Shown piece after piece: positions 43,506 through 54,101 of a stretch of DNA of 64,000 bases (the first letter of the stretch is position 1; every line of letters begins with the position of its first letter). This DNA comes from Prevotella pectinovora. GTDB lineage: Bacteria; Bacteroidota; Bacteroidia; Bacteroidales; Bacteroidaceae. The notes below the pieces were generated by a model. It was not told the origin of the DNA, made no database searches, and worked only from the letters and a program-made list of their open reading frames with translations. The DNA is taken from contig NZ_JXQI01000063.1 of assembly GCF_000834015.1 (NCBI RefSeq), positions 93,775-157,774 on the forward strand, written 5' to 3'. The translations under genes and the position numbers were made by a program.

Positions 43506-44036
43506 TTATTCTGCAGCTGCCTCGCCTTCGGCAGCCGGCTGCTGCTCGTATTCCGGAACGTCGTTGGGCTCCTCTTTCTTCAGTTTGGCGGCTGAGTTAT
43601 GCTCGAAGACGTCCATTATCTGTGTCTCGGCAACAGAAGCTATTACATAGTCGATAGCTGTAGTTCCCATCACCTTGTCTATGTTGGCAACTGCCTGGTT
43701 GAAAGTGTTGGCATGAACGAGGTAGTTCACGTTGCTGCGCTTCTCCTTCTCTGTCTTTTCGTCGATAGTGATAAACTGGAGCTTTGCCTTGAAAAAACGG
43801 TCGGCGGATGCATCCTCGCTGAAGAAAATCTCTCCGTAAGGCGCCTTCTTTATGTCGCGCACCTCAAACTCACCGCTTATATAAGCCGACATCTCGTCGA
43901 TGATAGACGACTCTGCCTCCGTGAAGCTGAGAGCGTCTACAACGTAGAGCTCGGTAATCTTTTTCTGCATTCCATCCTCCATCATCTTTTCGTAACGGAT
44001 CTTGCACTCAAACCATGTTGAAGTTCTTGTTCTCAT
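43506..44036 (-). CDS. DUF4494-family protein
   Basis: Cytoplasmic protein of 176 residues belonging to a Bacteroidetes-specific family without known function. It starts MRTRTSTWFECKIRYEKMM, the typical opening, followed by ELYVVDALSFTEAE and FFKAKLQFITIDEKTEKEKR, and an Ala/Glu-rich acidic tail (EYEQQPAAEGEAAAE) after residue 155. It is upstream of yggS and probably co-transcribed. No promoter of the standard type was seen. Confidence 0.85.
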   Translation of the reverse strand: MRTRTSTWFECKIRYEKMMEDGMQKKITELYVVDALSFTEAESSIIDEMSAYISGEFEVRDIKKAPYGEIFFSEDASADRFFKAKLQFITIDEKTEKEKRSNVNYLVHANTFNQAVANIDKVMGTTAIDYVIASVAETQIMDVFEHNSAAKLKKEEPNDVPEYEQQPAAEGEAAAE

Positions 44037-44230
44037 AATTCTATAGTTTTATCGATTATTTTCCTTTATATTCTTGTTCTTAATTCTATCCAGCTCTCCA
44101 TACCATCTCTCCGACAATCTCTACAGGACACAACCAAGCACGTAGGGAGTTAGTTCTTACTGTAGTATCATTCATCTGCTCAATCTTTTTGCCGATATGG
44201 GGGTTCAAATGTGTTAAAACCGCCAATGGC

Positions 44231-44261
44231 TTGCAAAAATAAACATTAAATCGTATATTTG
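44231..44261 (+). promoter_or_regulatory. Promoter of the HD-domain protein gene
   Basis: TTG at 44231-44233, 20 bases, TATATTTG at 44254-44261. The box overlaps the far end of the longer frame (44259) and therefore supports the start at 44286. Confidence 0.7.
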
Positions 44262-44285
44262 CAAAAAAATAAGAACTACTTTTGC

Positions 44286-44936
44286 ATGATAGACATTAAT
44301 GTAAGTTTGGACCTGATGGAGTTTGTCGAGACACAGATTCTACCGAGATATGCCAATTTCGACCAGGCCCATCGTCTGAACCACGTCAACCATGTCATCA
44401 AACAGTCGCTGGCTCTGGCAAGGAAAATCGGTGCCGACATCAACATGGCTTATGTCACGGCGGCTTACCACGACCTGGGACTGGAGGGACCGAGAGCTAT
44501 ACACCACCTGACGAGCGGGAAAATACTGATTTCAGACACAAGACTGAAGAAATGGTTCTCTGCCGAACAGATGAAAATTATGAAGGAGGCAGTGGAAGAC
44601 CACAGGGCTTCGGCATCACACGCTCCAAGAAGCATCTACGGCAAGATTGTGGCTGAGGCTGACAGGGAACTCGAACCCGACACCGTGTTCAGACGCACGA
44701 TACTCTACGGACGCGACCACTATCCGGAGATGAGCATGGAGCAGCAATGGGACAGGTTTACGGAACATCTCGACAACAAATACTCCAATACGGGATACAT
44801 AAAACTATGGATTCCGGGGAGCGAAAACGAAAAGAACCTGAAGGTGATAAGGGATTATATCAACAACCGGACAGCTCTCAGGGCTTTGTTCGACAAGATT
44901 TTCAACGAACTGAACGGAAACGAGGCTGAACAATAA
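44286..44936 (+). CDS. HD-domain phosphohydrolase family protein
   Basis: Probable metal-dependent phosphohydrolase of 216 residues; substrate unknown. The HD signature is spread as HRLNHVNHVIKQ, AAYHDLG (the HD pair) and VEDHRASASHAP, with AEADREL supplying the late aspartate. The start at 44286 (MIDINVSLDLMEFVE) is placed 20 bases after a good promoter. It is followed after 55 bases by a secreted M6 protease gene; joint transcription is possible but no functional link is known. Confidence 0.85.
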   Translation: MIDINVSLDLMEFVETQILPRYANFDQAHRLNHVNHVIKQSLALARKIGADINMAYVTAAYHDLGLEGPRAIHHLTSGKILISDTRLKKWFSAEQMKIMKEAVEDHRASASHAPRSIYGKIVAEADRELEPDTVFRRTILYGRDHYPEMSMEQQWDRFTEHLDNKYSNTGYIKLWIPGSENEKNLKVIRDYINNRTALRALFDKIFNELNGNEAEQ

Positions 44937-44991
44937 CCTTCAGCCATCTTAATCTTAACGATATTAACTTCAATATTATTAATACTGCACA

Positions 44992-46857
44992 ATGAGAAAG
45001 AAATTACTATTCGGACTTCTGTTTGCCGCAATGACAGCAGGGGCAGTGAAAATGAAGCCTGGAATCAATATCATCAAGCAGGCTGACGGAACGACTATAA
45101 CCGTTAGAGCCTACGGAGACGAGGACTTGAGCTATTTCCTCGCTTCTGACGGCACACTGCTCTATCAGGAAGGCACAAACTTCTATATCGCCGGCGTGAA
45201 AGCCGACGGCACTCTGTATTCAACCGGAGTGCTCGCCCACGAGCCAAGTATGCGAACGATAAAGGAAATCTCTGCCATCAAAGCGCAGAACGCCAAGGCT
45301 TTCTACAATTCGATGGAGACACAGGCAAAGGCAAACAAGGTGAGACGTGAGCCTATGACACCGGACAATTCTTTGCTGCCTTCGCTCGGCAAACACAAGA
45401 TACCGGTAATCCTCGTGGAATTCAGCGACGTGGAATTCAGCGTGGAGAATCCTAAGGCTACCTTCGACAAATATCTCAACGGCAAAGAACTTTTCAACAA
45501 GGAGACCGACCCGGAGATGGGACAGAACTATGCCAGCGTGGCTAAGTATTTCAAAGACATGAGCTTCGGAAAATTCGAGCCGGAATTTGAAGTGTATGGT
45601 CCTGTGAACCTTGGCAAACCTCTCGCAACATACGGAGCGGGATATTCATCAGAGGAGAATATGGGACTGCTGCTCACCGACGCCTGCACAGCTGTTGACG
45701 ACGAGGTGGACTTCACCCAATATGACTCTAACGACGACGGTAATATCGACCTCATCTACATCATCTACGCCGGATTCTCACAGAGTATCGCCGGAAACTC
45801 TACCGACTGCATACATCCGAAATCGGGTTATCTCTCACTGGCAAAATCGTTTGACGGAATGGACGTGAAGCGCTATGGCGTGAACAACGAGCTGAACGGC
45901 ACACCGGCTGACCAGGCGAATGGACCGATAATAAACGGCATAGGACTTTTCTGCCATGAGTTCTCACACTGCATGGGACTGCCTGACCTATATCCGAAAT
46001 CGGGTTCAATTGCAGAGGCTTGCATAAACCAGAATATGGACTACTGGAGCCTGATGGACGCCGGAGAATATACAGCGAACGGATACCGCCCTACTGCTTA
46101 CACAGCATGGGAGCGCGAGCGTCTGGGATGGATGGAAATCGGCACACTGACCGGTCCTTCAAACGTGGAACTGAAATCGCTTGACGAGGGTGGCGCAGCA
46201 TTCCGCATCTATAACGACAAGGACGAGACGGGCCACGAGTATTATATCGTGGAGAACGTGCAGAACAATGGTTGGAACAAGAACCTGTTCGGCAACGGAC
46301 TGATGGTGACCCACGTTGACTATCTCTCAAGCCAGTTCTCACTCGGAGGATGCAAGGTGAACAACACTGGAGGTCATCCACGCATGCATGTCATGGCTGC
46401 CGACGGTATGTTCGTTCCTGAATACTTCCTCGGTTCTACCATCGAGGACAGCTACATCACATTCCTGAAGGAGCACAACGCTGACCTCGTGGCAAAATAC
46501 GGCGGACAAGTATTCAGCATCGAAGACTATAAGGCTGAGGCTGCCGGCGACCTCTTCCCTGGCACATCGAACGCTACATCGCTGACCGACGACTCACAGC
46601 CTATGAAGGCATGGACATACAATGGAGAGACAATGGGCAAGCCTATCACCGACATCACTAACGATACGGAGAAGGGCATCGTGTCATTCAAGTTCATGGG
46701 CGGCGGCGAACCTGTTGACGGTATCAACGAGGTGACTGTAAACAAGACAACTGACAGCCATGTATACTCTATCAGCGGAACATATATGGGCAACGACATC
46801 AACAGCCTGCCAAAGGGTATATACATCCGCAACGGCAAGAAGGTGATAAACAACTAA
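44992..46857 (+). CDS. Secreted M6-family metalloprotease
   Basis: Zinc endopeptidase of 621 residues with a signal peptide (MRKKLLFGLLFAAMTAGAV). The catalytic motif FCHEFSHCMGLPDLY fits HExxHxxGxxD of M6 immune-inhibitor-A-like proteases. Before it, KIPVILVEFSDVEFSVENPK and MGQNYASVAKYFKDMSFGKF are the conserved entry blocks of the domain, and YYIVENVQNNGWN follows. A Ca-binding type stretch (YDSNDDGNIDLIYIIYAGFS) lies at about 245. The C terminus has the recurring tail YSISGTYM...GIYIRNGKKV, suggesting surface sorting like the pectin enzymes. A long terminator hairpin follows. Confidence 0.9.
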   Translation: MRKKLLFGLLFAAMTAGAVKMKPGINIIKQADGTTITVRAYGDEDLSYFLASDGTLLYQEGTNFYIAGVKADGTLYSTGVLAHEPSMRTIKEISAIKAQNAKAFYNSMETQAKANKVRREPMTPDNSLLPSLGKHKIPVILVEFSDVEFSVENPKATFDKYLNGKELFNKETDPEMGQNYASVAKYFKDMSFGKFEPEFEVYGPVNLGKPLATYGAGYSSEENMGLLLTDACTAVDDEVDFTQYDSNDDGNIDLIYIIYAGFSQSIAGNSTDCIHPKSGYLSLAKSFDGMDVKRYGVNNELNGTPADQANGPIINGIGLFCHEFSHCMGLPDLYPKSGSIAEACINQNMDYWSLMDAGEYTANGYRPTAYTAWERERLGWMEIGTLTGPSNVELKSLDEGGAAFRIYNDKDETGHEYYIVENVQNNGWNKNLFGNGLMVTHVDYLSSQFSLGGCKVNNTGGHPRMHVMAADGMFVPEYFLGSTIEDSYITFLKEHNADLVAKYGGQVFSIEDYKAEAAGDLFPGTSNATSLTDDSQPMKAWTYNGETMGKPITDITNDTEKGIVSFKFMGGGEPVDGINEVTVNKTTDSHVYSISGTYMGNDINSLPKGIYIRNGKKVINN

Positions 46858-46972
46858 CGGTTATCCCGACGACATCCCGCCTTGTGCCGCATGTTGCCAA
46901 TGATGACAAGCATTGCAAATGGCAACTGACAATGTCTACGATGACAAACGGCACACAGACTTTAACAATATT

Positions 46973-47040
46973 GCGCCCTGAAAGGCTAAAAGCCAGAATC
47001 TTTCTTCTGGCTTTATCCTTTCAGGGTGCTTTTGTTTTTT
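46973..47040 (+). terminator. Long terminator hairpin after the M6 protease
   Basis: GCGCCCTGAAAGGCTAAAAG and CTTTATCCTTTCAGGGTGC form a stem of about 25 bp with an inner CCAGAA/TTCTGG, closed by TTTTGTTTTTTTT. Confidence 0.9.
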
Positions 47041-47043
47041 TTA

Positions 47044-47135
47044 AAACCCAATCGGTCATTAGGGCTTGCTTGGATTTTGAATTTTTAGAAGAGTGGTTTT
47101 TGTTTGGCTTTTAATGAGTAATAGCGAGCTATTAC
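47044..47135 (-). repeat. Dispersed repeat family 1, full copy e
   Basis: About 92 bases: AACCCAATCGGTCATTAGGG, CTTGCTTGGATTTTGAAT, TTTTAGAAGAGTGGTTTTTG, TTTGGCTTTTAATGA, ending in the palindrome GTAATAGCGAGCTATTAC (47118-47135). Its reverse complement matches 62744-62825. Confidence 0.85.
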
Positions 47136-47211
47136 GAATTAAAAACAGGCAAAAGACACCTTATAAAAAACAAAAGACTGCAAGCAGTTATCAAAAATAT
47201 ACCTTTAACGG

Positions 47212-47265
47212 CCTAATGACCGTTTTGGGTTTAAGCCCAATCGGCCATTAGGGCTTGCTTGGATT
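47212..47265. repeat. Dispersed repeat family 1, head-to-head pair (copy f)
   Basis: CCTAATGACCGTTTTGGG (47212-47229) faces CCCAATCGGCCATTAGG (47236-47252) and GCTTGCTTGGATTA, two core ends in opposite directions that can fold into a 17-bp imperfect hairpin. Between 47136 and 47436 nothing else is recognised. Confidence 0.8.
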
Positions 47266-47436
47266 ATGTCTTGTTCATTACAGTCAGGTAAAACTTATTG
47301 CAAGCTACATAAGGGCTGACCTTCTATTCTTATAATAGTATGCTGCCGAATATGAAAATAGGCTGAATCCCAACAAATGAGACCCAACCTAAGGAACTTA
47401 TTCAATGATCTAAACCAAAGATTCAAAATATGTTGT

Positions 47437-48321
47437 TCAGAGTCTGAACTTCAGACACTCACTGATTTTCTGCATCGTGGTGAGACGCGTCGGCACAAGA
47501 GGAAGACGCAACACATTCTCTATCATTCCCATCTCATGGAGCATCGCCTTCACACCGGCAGGATTACCGTCCACGAACAGGAGATTGAAGAGATCGGTAA
47601 ACATGTGGTGTATCTTGCGTGCCGGCTCAAACTCTCCATTCTGCTCCAGCCTCAACATACGTGAGAACTCCTTGGGCAAAGCATTGCCGATTACGGAGAT
47701 TACACCAACCGCTCCACAGGCTATCATCGGGAATGTCAAAGCATCGTCACCGCTGATAACATCAAAGGTGTCGGGCTTGTTCTTTATAATCTCGTCAACC
47801 TGCTCCAGATTGCCACTCGCCTCTTTCACGGCGACAATGTTCTTGCAGTCGCGAGCCAGACGAACAGTGGTTTCCGCCTTCATGTTGACACCCGTTCTGC
47901 CAGGAACGTTATAGAGCACCACTTTCATGTCTGTGGCATTGGCAATAGTCTTGAAATGCTGGTATAGTCCTTCCTGCGAAGGCTTGTTGTAATAAGGGCA
48001 AACGCTCAATATTCCATCGATACCTGAGAAATCGCGCGTATGGAGTTCCTCAACGATGGCTGCAGTATTGTTTCCGCCACATCCCATGAGAATCGGCACT
48101 CTGCCTGCCACTACTTCTACTACAAGTTCCTTGATCCTCTGCTTCTCGTCATCTGTCAGAGTCGGGGTCTCGCCTGTGGTGGCGAGGATGCAAAAGAAAT
48201 CTGCGCCATTTTTCAACTGATATTCCACCAGCTGCTTGAGTACTACATAATCTACAGCGCCAGACGCATTAAAGGGCGTTATAAGGGCTATTCCGAGGCC
48301 CTTGAATATGTTTTGAGACAT
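47437..48321 (-). CDS. dapA: 4-hydroxy-tetrahydrodipicolinate synthase
   Basis: Condenses pyruvate and aspartate semialdehyde, the first dedicated step to lysine and diaminopimelate for peptidoglycan. The 294-residue length is standard. Visible are GIALITPFNASGAVDYV, LATTGETPTLTDDEK, LYNVPGRTGVNM with the proton-relay tyrosine, and NIVAVKEASGNLEQ with the Schiff-base lysine. A consensus promoter (TTTG, 19 bases, TACATTTG) lies 33 bases upstream. The following gene region has only repeats, so it is a single-gene unit. Confidence 0.95.
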   Translation of the reverse strand: MSQNIFKGLGIALITPFNASGAVDYVVLKQLVEYQLKNGADFFCILATTGETPTLTDDEKQRIKELVVEVVAGRVPILMGCGGNNTAAIVEELHTRDFSGIDGILSVCPYYNKPSQEGLYQHFKTIANATDMKVVLYNVPGRTGVNMKAETTVRLARDCKNIVAVKEASGNLEQVDEIIKNKPDTFDVISGDDALTFPMIACGAVGVISVIGNALPKEFSRMLRLEQNGEFEPARKIHHMFTDLFNLLFVDGNPAGVKAMLHEMGMIENVLRLPLVPTRLTTMQKISECLKFRL

Positions 48322-48353
48322 AATGGTTATGATTTCATATTAATATTCTATTG

Positions 48354-48384
48354 CAAATGTACTATTTTATACGTTATTTGCAAA
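48354..48384 (-). promoter_or_regulatory. Consensus promoter of dapA
   Basis: The minus strand reads TTTG, 19 bases, TACATTTG, 33 bases before the start codon. Confidence 0.75.
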
Positions 48385-48426
48385 ACATTTTGCGCCCTAA
48401 AATTCAAATTCGACAACATCACGAGA

Positions 48427-49344
48427 TTATTTGCTGCCTATATATAAGAATACCATACCCAAAAGCACAAGAAGAAGGTCTACCATCTTGCTCTTGAGAT
48501 TCTTTTCATGAAGCAACACGGCACCGAAAAGGAACGATACTATCACACTGCCTCTGCGCACCATCGACACGATACTTATCATGGCATCAGGGAAACTGAG
48601 GGAATAGAAATATACGAAATCTGCCGCACTGAGGAAGATGCTGATGAAGATGATTCCCCAATGCCAGCGGAAGGGCGTAGTGGTGTTGCGCTTGGGATAC
48701 CACAACACAAGCATCATAACGAGCATCATGAAGCACTGATAGATGTTGTACCAGCTCTGCACCATCATACTGTTGAGCCCCACTCCACCTTTATCTTGCG
48801 GTGCCATGAGGTATTTGTCGTAGAGTCCGCTGACAGCACCGAGCACAGCGGCAAGGATGATGAAATATATCCACTTGTCGTGTTTGAAGTCGATGCCCTC
48901 CTTCTTGCCGCTTCTGCTGAGCATGAAAAAGGATGCGACAGCCAGCGCCACACCAATCCACTGATAAACGTTGAGCCGTTCGCCAAAGACGAGCAAGGCT
49001 CCCACCAATACCATTACAGGACGGGTGGCATTGATTGGTCCGACGATAGTAAGCGGCAGATGCTTCATACCGAAATATCCGAATATCCAGGAGGACAATA
49101 CGATAAAGCTCTTGCCGATTATATATTTGTGGACCTCCCACCCTCCGGATGCCACATGGAATATCGACCCGTCGAGCACCGTGGTGCTTGACGACAAGAG
49201 GATGAACGGCAGGAAAATCAATGATGAAAACAACGTGTTGAGAAACAATACCGGAATTACAGCATTGTCGCGCAGCGACTGCTTCTTGAAGGAGTCATAG
49301 AATCCGAGAAGCGTCGCTGATAAGAATGCTAATATCAGCCACAT
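48427..49344 (-). CDS. EamA/DMT-family membrane transporter
   Basis: Inner membrane permease of 305 residues with about ten hydrophobic helices in two five-helix halves, as in drug/metabolite transporters. Examples are MWLILAFLSATLLGFYDSFK at the start, IVGPINATRPVMVLVGALLV at the end of the first half and MISIVSMVRRGSVIVSFLFG in the second. The substrate cannot be told from sequence. A basic cytoplasmic loop (RSGKKEGIDFKHDKWIY) separates the halves. It lies between truA and dapA on the same strand. Confidence 0.9.
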   Translation of the reverse strand: MWLILAFLSATLLGFYDSFKKQSLRDNAVIPVLFLNTLFSSLIFLPFILLSSSTTVLDGSIFHVASGGWEVHKYIIGKSFIVLSSWIFGYFGMKHLPLTIVGPINATRPVMVLVGALLVFGERLNVYQWIGVALAVASFFMLSRSGKKEGIDFKHDKWIYFIILAAVLGAVSGLYDKYLMAPQDKGGVGLNSMMVQSWYNIYQCFMMLVMMLVLWYPKRNTTTPFRWHWGIIFISIFLSAADFVYFYSLSFPDAMISIVSMVRRGSVIVSFLFGAVLLHEKNLKSKMVDLLLVLLGMVFLYIGSK

Positions 49345-49397
49345 GATTATATATATTTTTTTATTGTTTATTGTAGACCAGTTGACGGTTCATCTTC

Positions 49398-50141
49398 TTA
49401 CTCATCAAAAGGATACTTCACGTCTTCAAGAAAGAGAGCATTGCCTGGCATGCTCTCGCCTGCCTTGCAGCGGTTTTTGCCTTCTATCACGCTCTGAAAC
49501 TGTTCCAGAGTCATGCGATGGCGCCCCACCTCGATGAGCGTACCTACAACAGCTCTCACCATATTACGCAAGAACCTGTCGGCAGATATGACGAAATGCC
49601 AACAGCCACAGCCGTCGTCCACCCATTCGGCTCTTGTCACCCTGCATATAGTGGTCTTCACATCGGTATGTGTCTTGCAGAATGCAGCAAAGTCGGAAGC
49701 CGAAAGCAACAGCGAAGCTGCCTTGTTCATCAATGTGAAGTCGAGGTCGTAATGTGTCTCACACGAGAAGAAGCGATAGAACGGATCTTTACGCGTGTGT
49801 ATATAATAATGGTAGGTGCGCTTCGTGGCACTGAAACGTGCATGCATATCAGCATCCACCGGAACGACCTTCATCACGGAGATGTCGCGCGGCAGCAGTC
49901 TGTTGAGCTTGTATGCGAGTTGGGGACAATTAACGGATGCGTCATGCTCGAAATGTGCTACCATCACACGGGCATGCACACCGGCATCGGTTCTACCGGC
50001 TCCCACCACTTCCTTCTTCTCGCGAAGCAATGTCGAGAGGGCACGCTGCAGCTCCTCCTGAACAGAATTGCCATTGGGCTGCACCTGCCAACCGTGATAT
50101 GAGGTGCCGTCATAACTCAAATAAATGAAATATCTTTGCAT
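49398..50141 (-). CDS. truA: tRNA pseudouridine synthase A
   Basis: Makes pseudouridine at positions 38-40 of the tRNA anticodon arm. The start at 50141 ([19 protein letters not shown]) matches the family N terminus. The 33 extra residues of the longer frame are encoded by an upstream microsatellite-like stretch and are not credible. The catalytic motif [10 protein letters not shown], followed by [14 protein letters not shown] and [17 protein letters not shown], confirms the call. Length 247 is normal. It follows the kinase-RapZ fusion gene. Confidence 0.94.
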   Translation of the reverse strand: MQRYFIYLSYDGTSYHGWQVQPNGNSVQEELQRALSTLLREKKEVVGAGRTDAGVHARVMVAHFEHDASVNCPQLAYKLNRLLPRDISVMKVVPVDADMHARFSATKRTYHYYIHTRKDPFYRFFSCETHYDLDFTLMNKAASLLLSASDFAAFCKTHTDVKTTICRVTRAEWVDDGCGCWHFVISADRFLRNMVRAVVGTLIEVGRHRMTLEQFQSVIEGKNRCKAGESMPGNALFLEDVKYPFDE

Positions 50142-50193
50142 GAAAGTTTTTATATTATAAAGATTACGAGAACGATACGACATGGAATGAGCC

Positions 50194-50240
50194 TTGTAAA
50201 CTTGTCTACTCGTCAACTTGTCTACTCGTCTACTCGTCAT
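50194..50240. repeat. Short tandem tracts of the form CTTGTCTACTCGTC
   Basis: About four degenerate units of a 10-12 base motif (CTTGTCTACTCGTCAACTTG) lie between truA and the gene upstream. The same motif in reverse occurs at 56801-56852. Confidence 0.65.
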
Positions 50241-51776
50241 TTATCTTCTGTCCAACACCTGTGAGATATTCTGCTCTCTATGCACCACCCTCACTTCTAT
50301 TCCGAACTTCTGGTTGAGATGCTCGGCAAGGTGTTGTGCAGAATACACACTGCGATGCTGACCGCCTGTGCAGCCAAAACTGAACATCAGGTCGGTGAAG
50401 CCGCGCTGCATATAGCGAGCCACATGAGCGTCTGCCAACTTATACACGCTGTCGAGGAATGTCAGTATCTCACCGTCGTCCTCCAGGAATCGGATTACCG
50501 GTTCATCGAGCCCTGTCAATTTCTTGTATGGCTCATAACGACCGGGGTTATGGGTGCTGCGACAGTCAAACACATAACCACCGCCGTTGCCTGACTCATC
50601 TTCCGGAATGCCCTTGCGGAATGAAAAGCTGAATACCCTTACGACGAGAGGTCCCCTGCCGTCATACTTCGAGAATGTGGCAGGACCATCCTGCGGATGT
50701 CCCTTGAAGATAGAAGCGTCATCGGTCTTGAGTCCGTCAGTGCGACTCTGGCGCGGTTCTTCCTTGGGAGCAAACTGCGGCAACTGTGTGAGACGCTTCA
50801 GCATGTCTATCATATATGGATAGTGGAACACGTCGAGTTCCAACAGTTCTCTCAGGTTCTGCATAGCCGCAGGAATACTGTCGATGAAATATTTCTTACG
50901 TTCGAAATATCCGCGGAAACCGTATGCGCCGAGCACTTGCAGCGTGCGGAACAACACGAAGAGTGACAATCTCTCCACGAAATGCCTCACCGAAGGAACT
51001 TCAGTATAATTCTTCAGCGAATGATAATACTCATATATCAGTTCGCGTCGCAGCTTATGCGGATATTTCGCAGATGCCTGCCAGAGAAAGGAGGCGATGT
51101 CATAATAGAAAGGTCCTTTCCTGCCGCCTTGGAAATCTATAAAATATGGATTGCCGGCATCATCGAGCATTATGTTGCGTGCCTGAAAATCACGATAGAG
51201 GAAAGAGTCGGTGTTTTCTGATGTCAGGTCTTTGGCAAAGAGTCTGAAATTTGCCTCAAGCTTCAGCTCATGGAAGTCGAGGTCTGTAGGTTTCAGAAAA
51301 CAATACTTGAAGTAATTGAGATCGAAGAGCACACTGTCCTGGTTAAACTCAGGCTGCGGATAACAATTGCTCCAGTCCAGCCCCACAGCTCCCTGCATCT
51401 GTATAGCCGGCAACTCTCGTATGGTGTTCACGAGCAACTGCTTCTCTTTCCGGGTATAGCGTCCACCGGCATCCCGTCCTGCCTTGAGAGCATCGTAGAG
51501 CGAAGTGCCGCCAAGGTCGGTCTGCAGATAGCGCAGCTCATCATCCGACACACAAAGAACGGTAGGCACCGGAAGTTTCATCGAGTTAAAATGTTCGGCA
51601 AGATATATGAAGGCGTGGTTCTCGTCGCGACTTGTTCCAATGACTCCTATTACAGTCTTGCCTGCCGCATCCGTAAATCTGTAATACTCACGGTTGCTGC
51701 CAGCTCCCGCAATCTTCTCCGTTTTGGCGGGTTTCTCACCCGACCATTCTGCATAAAGTTCTATGAGCTTTTCCAT
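50241..51776 (-). CDS. Aminoglycoside-phosphotransferase-like kinase fused to a RapZ C-terminal domain
   Basis: A 511-residue fusion. Residues about 1-330 form an APH/choline-kinase fold: IAGAGSNREYYRF for ATP binding, FLYRDFQARNIML with the catalytic aspartate, and YFIDFQGGRKGPFYYDIASF as the metal-binding motif. Residues about 380-511 match the C-terminal domain of RapZ, with VRVFSFSFRKGIP, FDCRSTHNPGRY and SFGCTGGQHRSVYSAQHL, the nucleotide/phosphosugar-sensing half. The N-terminal P-loop kinase half of true RapZ is absent. The natural substrate is not known. The start at 51776 leaves almost no leader if the box at 51781 is the promoter. Confidence 0.88.
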   Translation of the reverse strand: MEKLIELYAEWSGEKPAKTEKIAGAGSNREYYRFTDAAGKTVIGVIGTSRDENHAFIYLAEHFNSMKLPVPTVLCVSDDELRYLQTDLGGTSLYDALKAGRDAGGRYTRKEKQLLVNTIRELPAIQMQGAVGLDWSNCYPQPEFNQDSVLFDLNYFKYCFLKPTDLDFHELKLEANFRLFAKDLTSENTDSFLYRDFQARNIMLDDAGNPYFIDFQGGRKGPFYYDIASFLWQASAKYPHKLRRELIYEYYHSLKNYTEVPSVRHFVERLSLFVLFRTLQVLGAYGFRGYFERKKYFIDSIPAAMQNLRELLELDVFHYPYMIDMLKRLTQLPQFAPKEEPRQSRTDGLKTDDASIFKGHPQDGPATFSKYDGRGPLVVRVFSFSFRKGIPEDESGNGGGYVFDCRSTHNPGRYEPYKKLTGLDEPVIRFLEDDGEILTFLDSVYKLADAHVARYMQRGFTDLMFSFGCTGGQHRSVYSAQHLAEHLNQKFGIEVRVVHREQNISQVLDRR

Positions 51777-51780
51777 GATG

Positions 51781-51810
51781 CAAAAGTACGCAAATAATTC
51801 TACATACAAA
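51781..51810 (-). promoter_or_regulatory. Promoter abutting the start codon of the kinase-RapZ fusion
   Basis: The minus strand reads TTTG, 18 bases, TACTTTTG (ending at 51781), four bases before ATG at 51776. If used, the mRNA would have essentially no leader. Confidence 0.45.
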
Positions 51811-52021
51811 TATATAGATACAAAAAAAAATCGGATGTCTCACGACAACCGATTTTCAAAAACAAACTACTTAAAAACTAATCTACTAAAACAAATCAAA
51901 AAATAATGTTATATTATTATGCTAATATATTCTTCTTTTATTTACGCCACAAAATTATGAATAACTTTCATCACTGCCAAATTATTTGACAAGAAAATTA
52001 TAAATTAGTGATAAAAGGAAC

Positions 52022-52056
52022 AAAAAAGGGAGCCAGCACACAAACCGACTCCCTCT
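52022..52056 (-). terminator. Terminator of the groES-groEL operon
   Basis: On the minus strand GGGAG/CTCCC with a 16-base loop is followed by TTTTTT, 28 bases after the groEL stop. The remaining 51811-52021 gap is A/T-rich with no feature seen. Confidence 0.8.
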
Positions 52057-52080
52057 TTTGTTATCTTAACTTGTCATTTT

Positions 52081-53739
<1,659 letters not shown>

Positions 53740-53748
53740 CTATACTAA

Positions 53749-54021
53749 TTATTTTGTCAATACAGCGAGCACATCGCTCTGGCGCATCATGAGATACTTC
53801 TCGCCCTCAAACTCGAGCTCTGTGCCGGAATACTTTCCGTAGAGCACCTCGTCACCCTCTTTCAGAATCATTTCCTCGTCCTTGGTGCCATGACCTATGG
53901 CAACGACTTTTCCATGAAGAGGTTTCTCCTTTGCAGTGTCTGGGATAATGATACCACCAACCTTCTCCTCTGCTGGAGCAGGTACGATTAAAACTCTGTC
54001 TGCTAATGGTTTGATATTCAT
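53749..54021 (-). CDS. groES: 10 kDa co-chaperonin GroES
   Basis: Lid of the GroEL chamber, 90 residues. Visible are [19 protein letters not shown], the mobile loop [17 protein letters not shown] with the GGI-type contact, and [17 protein letters not shown]. No CIRCE sequence and no TAnnTTTG box were found upstream; instead an 11-bp inverted repeat lies about 80 bases ahead of the start, which may be the control site. Confidence 0.97.
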   Translation of the reverse strand: MNIKPLADRVLIVPAPAEEKVGGIIIPDTAKEKPLHGKVVAIGHGTKDEEMILKEGDEVLYGKYSGTELEFEGEKYLMMRQSDVLAVLTK

Positions 54022-54101
54022 AATTGTATGTATTTAATTGTTTATACTATTAATTTCCGCTGCAATCCATTTGCGAGCGTTCACCGGTCCATATACGAAT
54101 A

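Noticed and set aside
48508..49191. Plus-strand frame of 227 codons
   Set aside because: Antisense shadow of the EamA transporter, whose membrane helices are clear.
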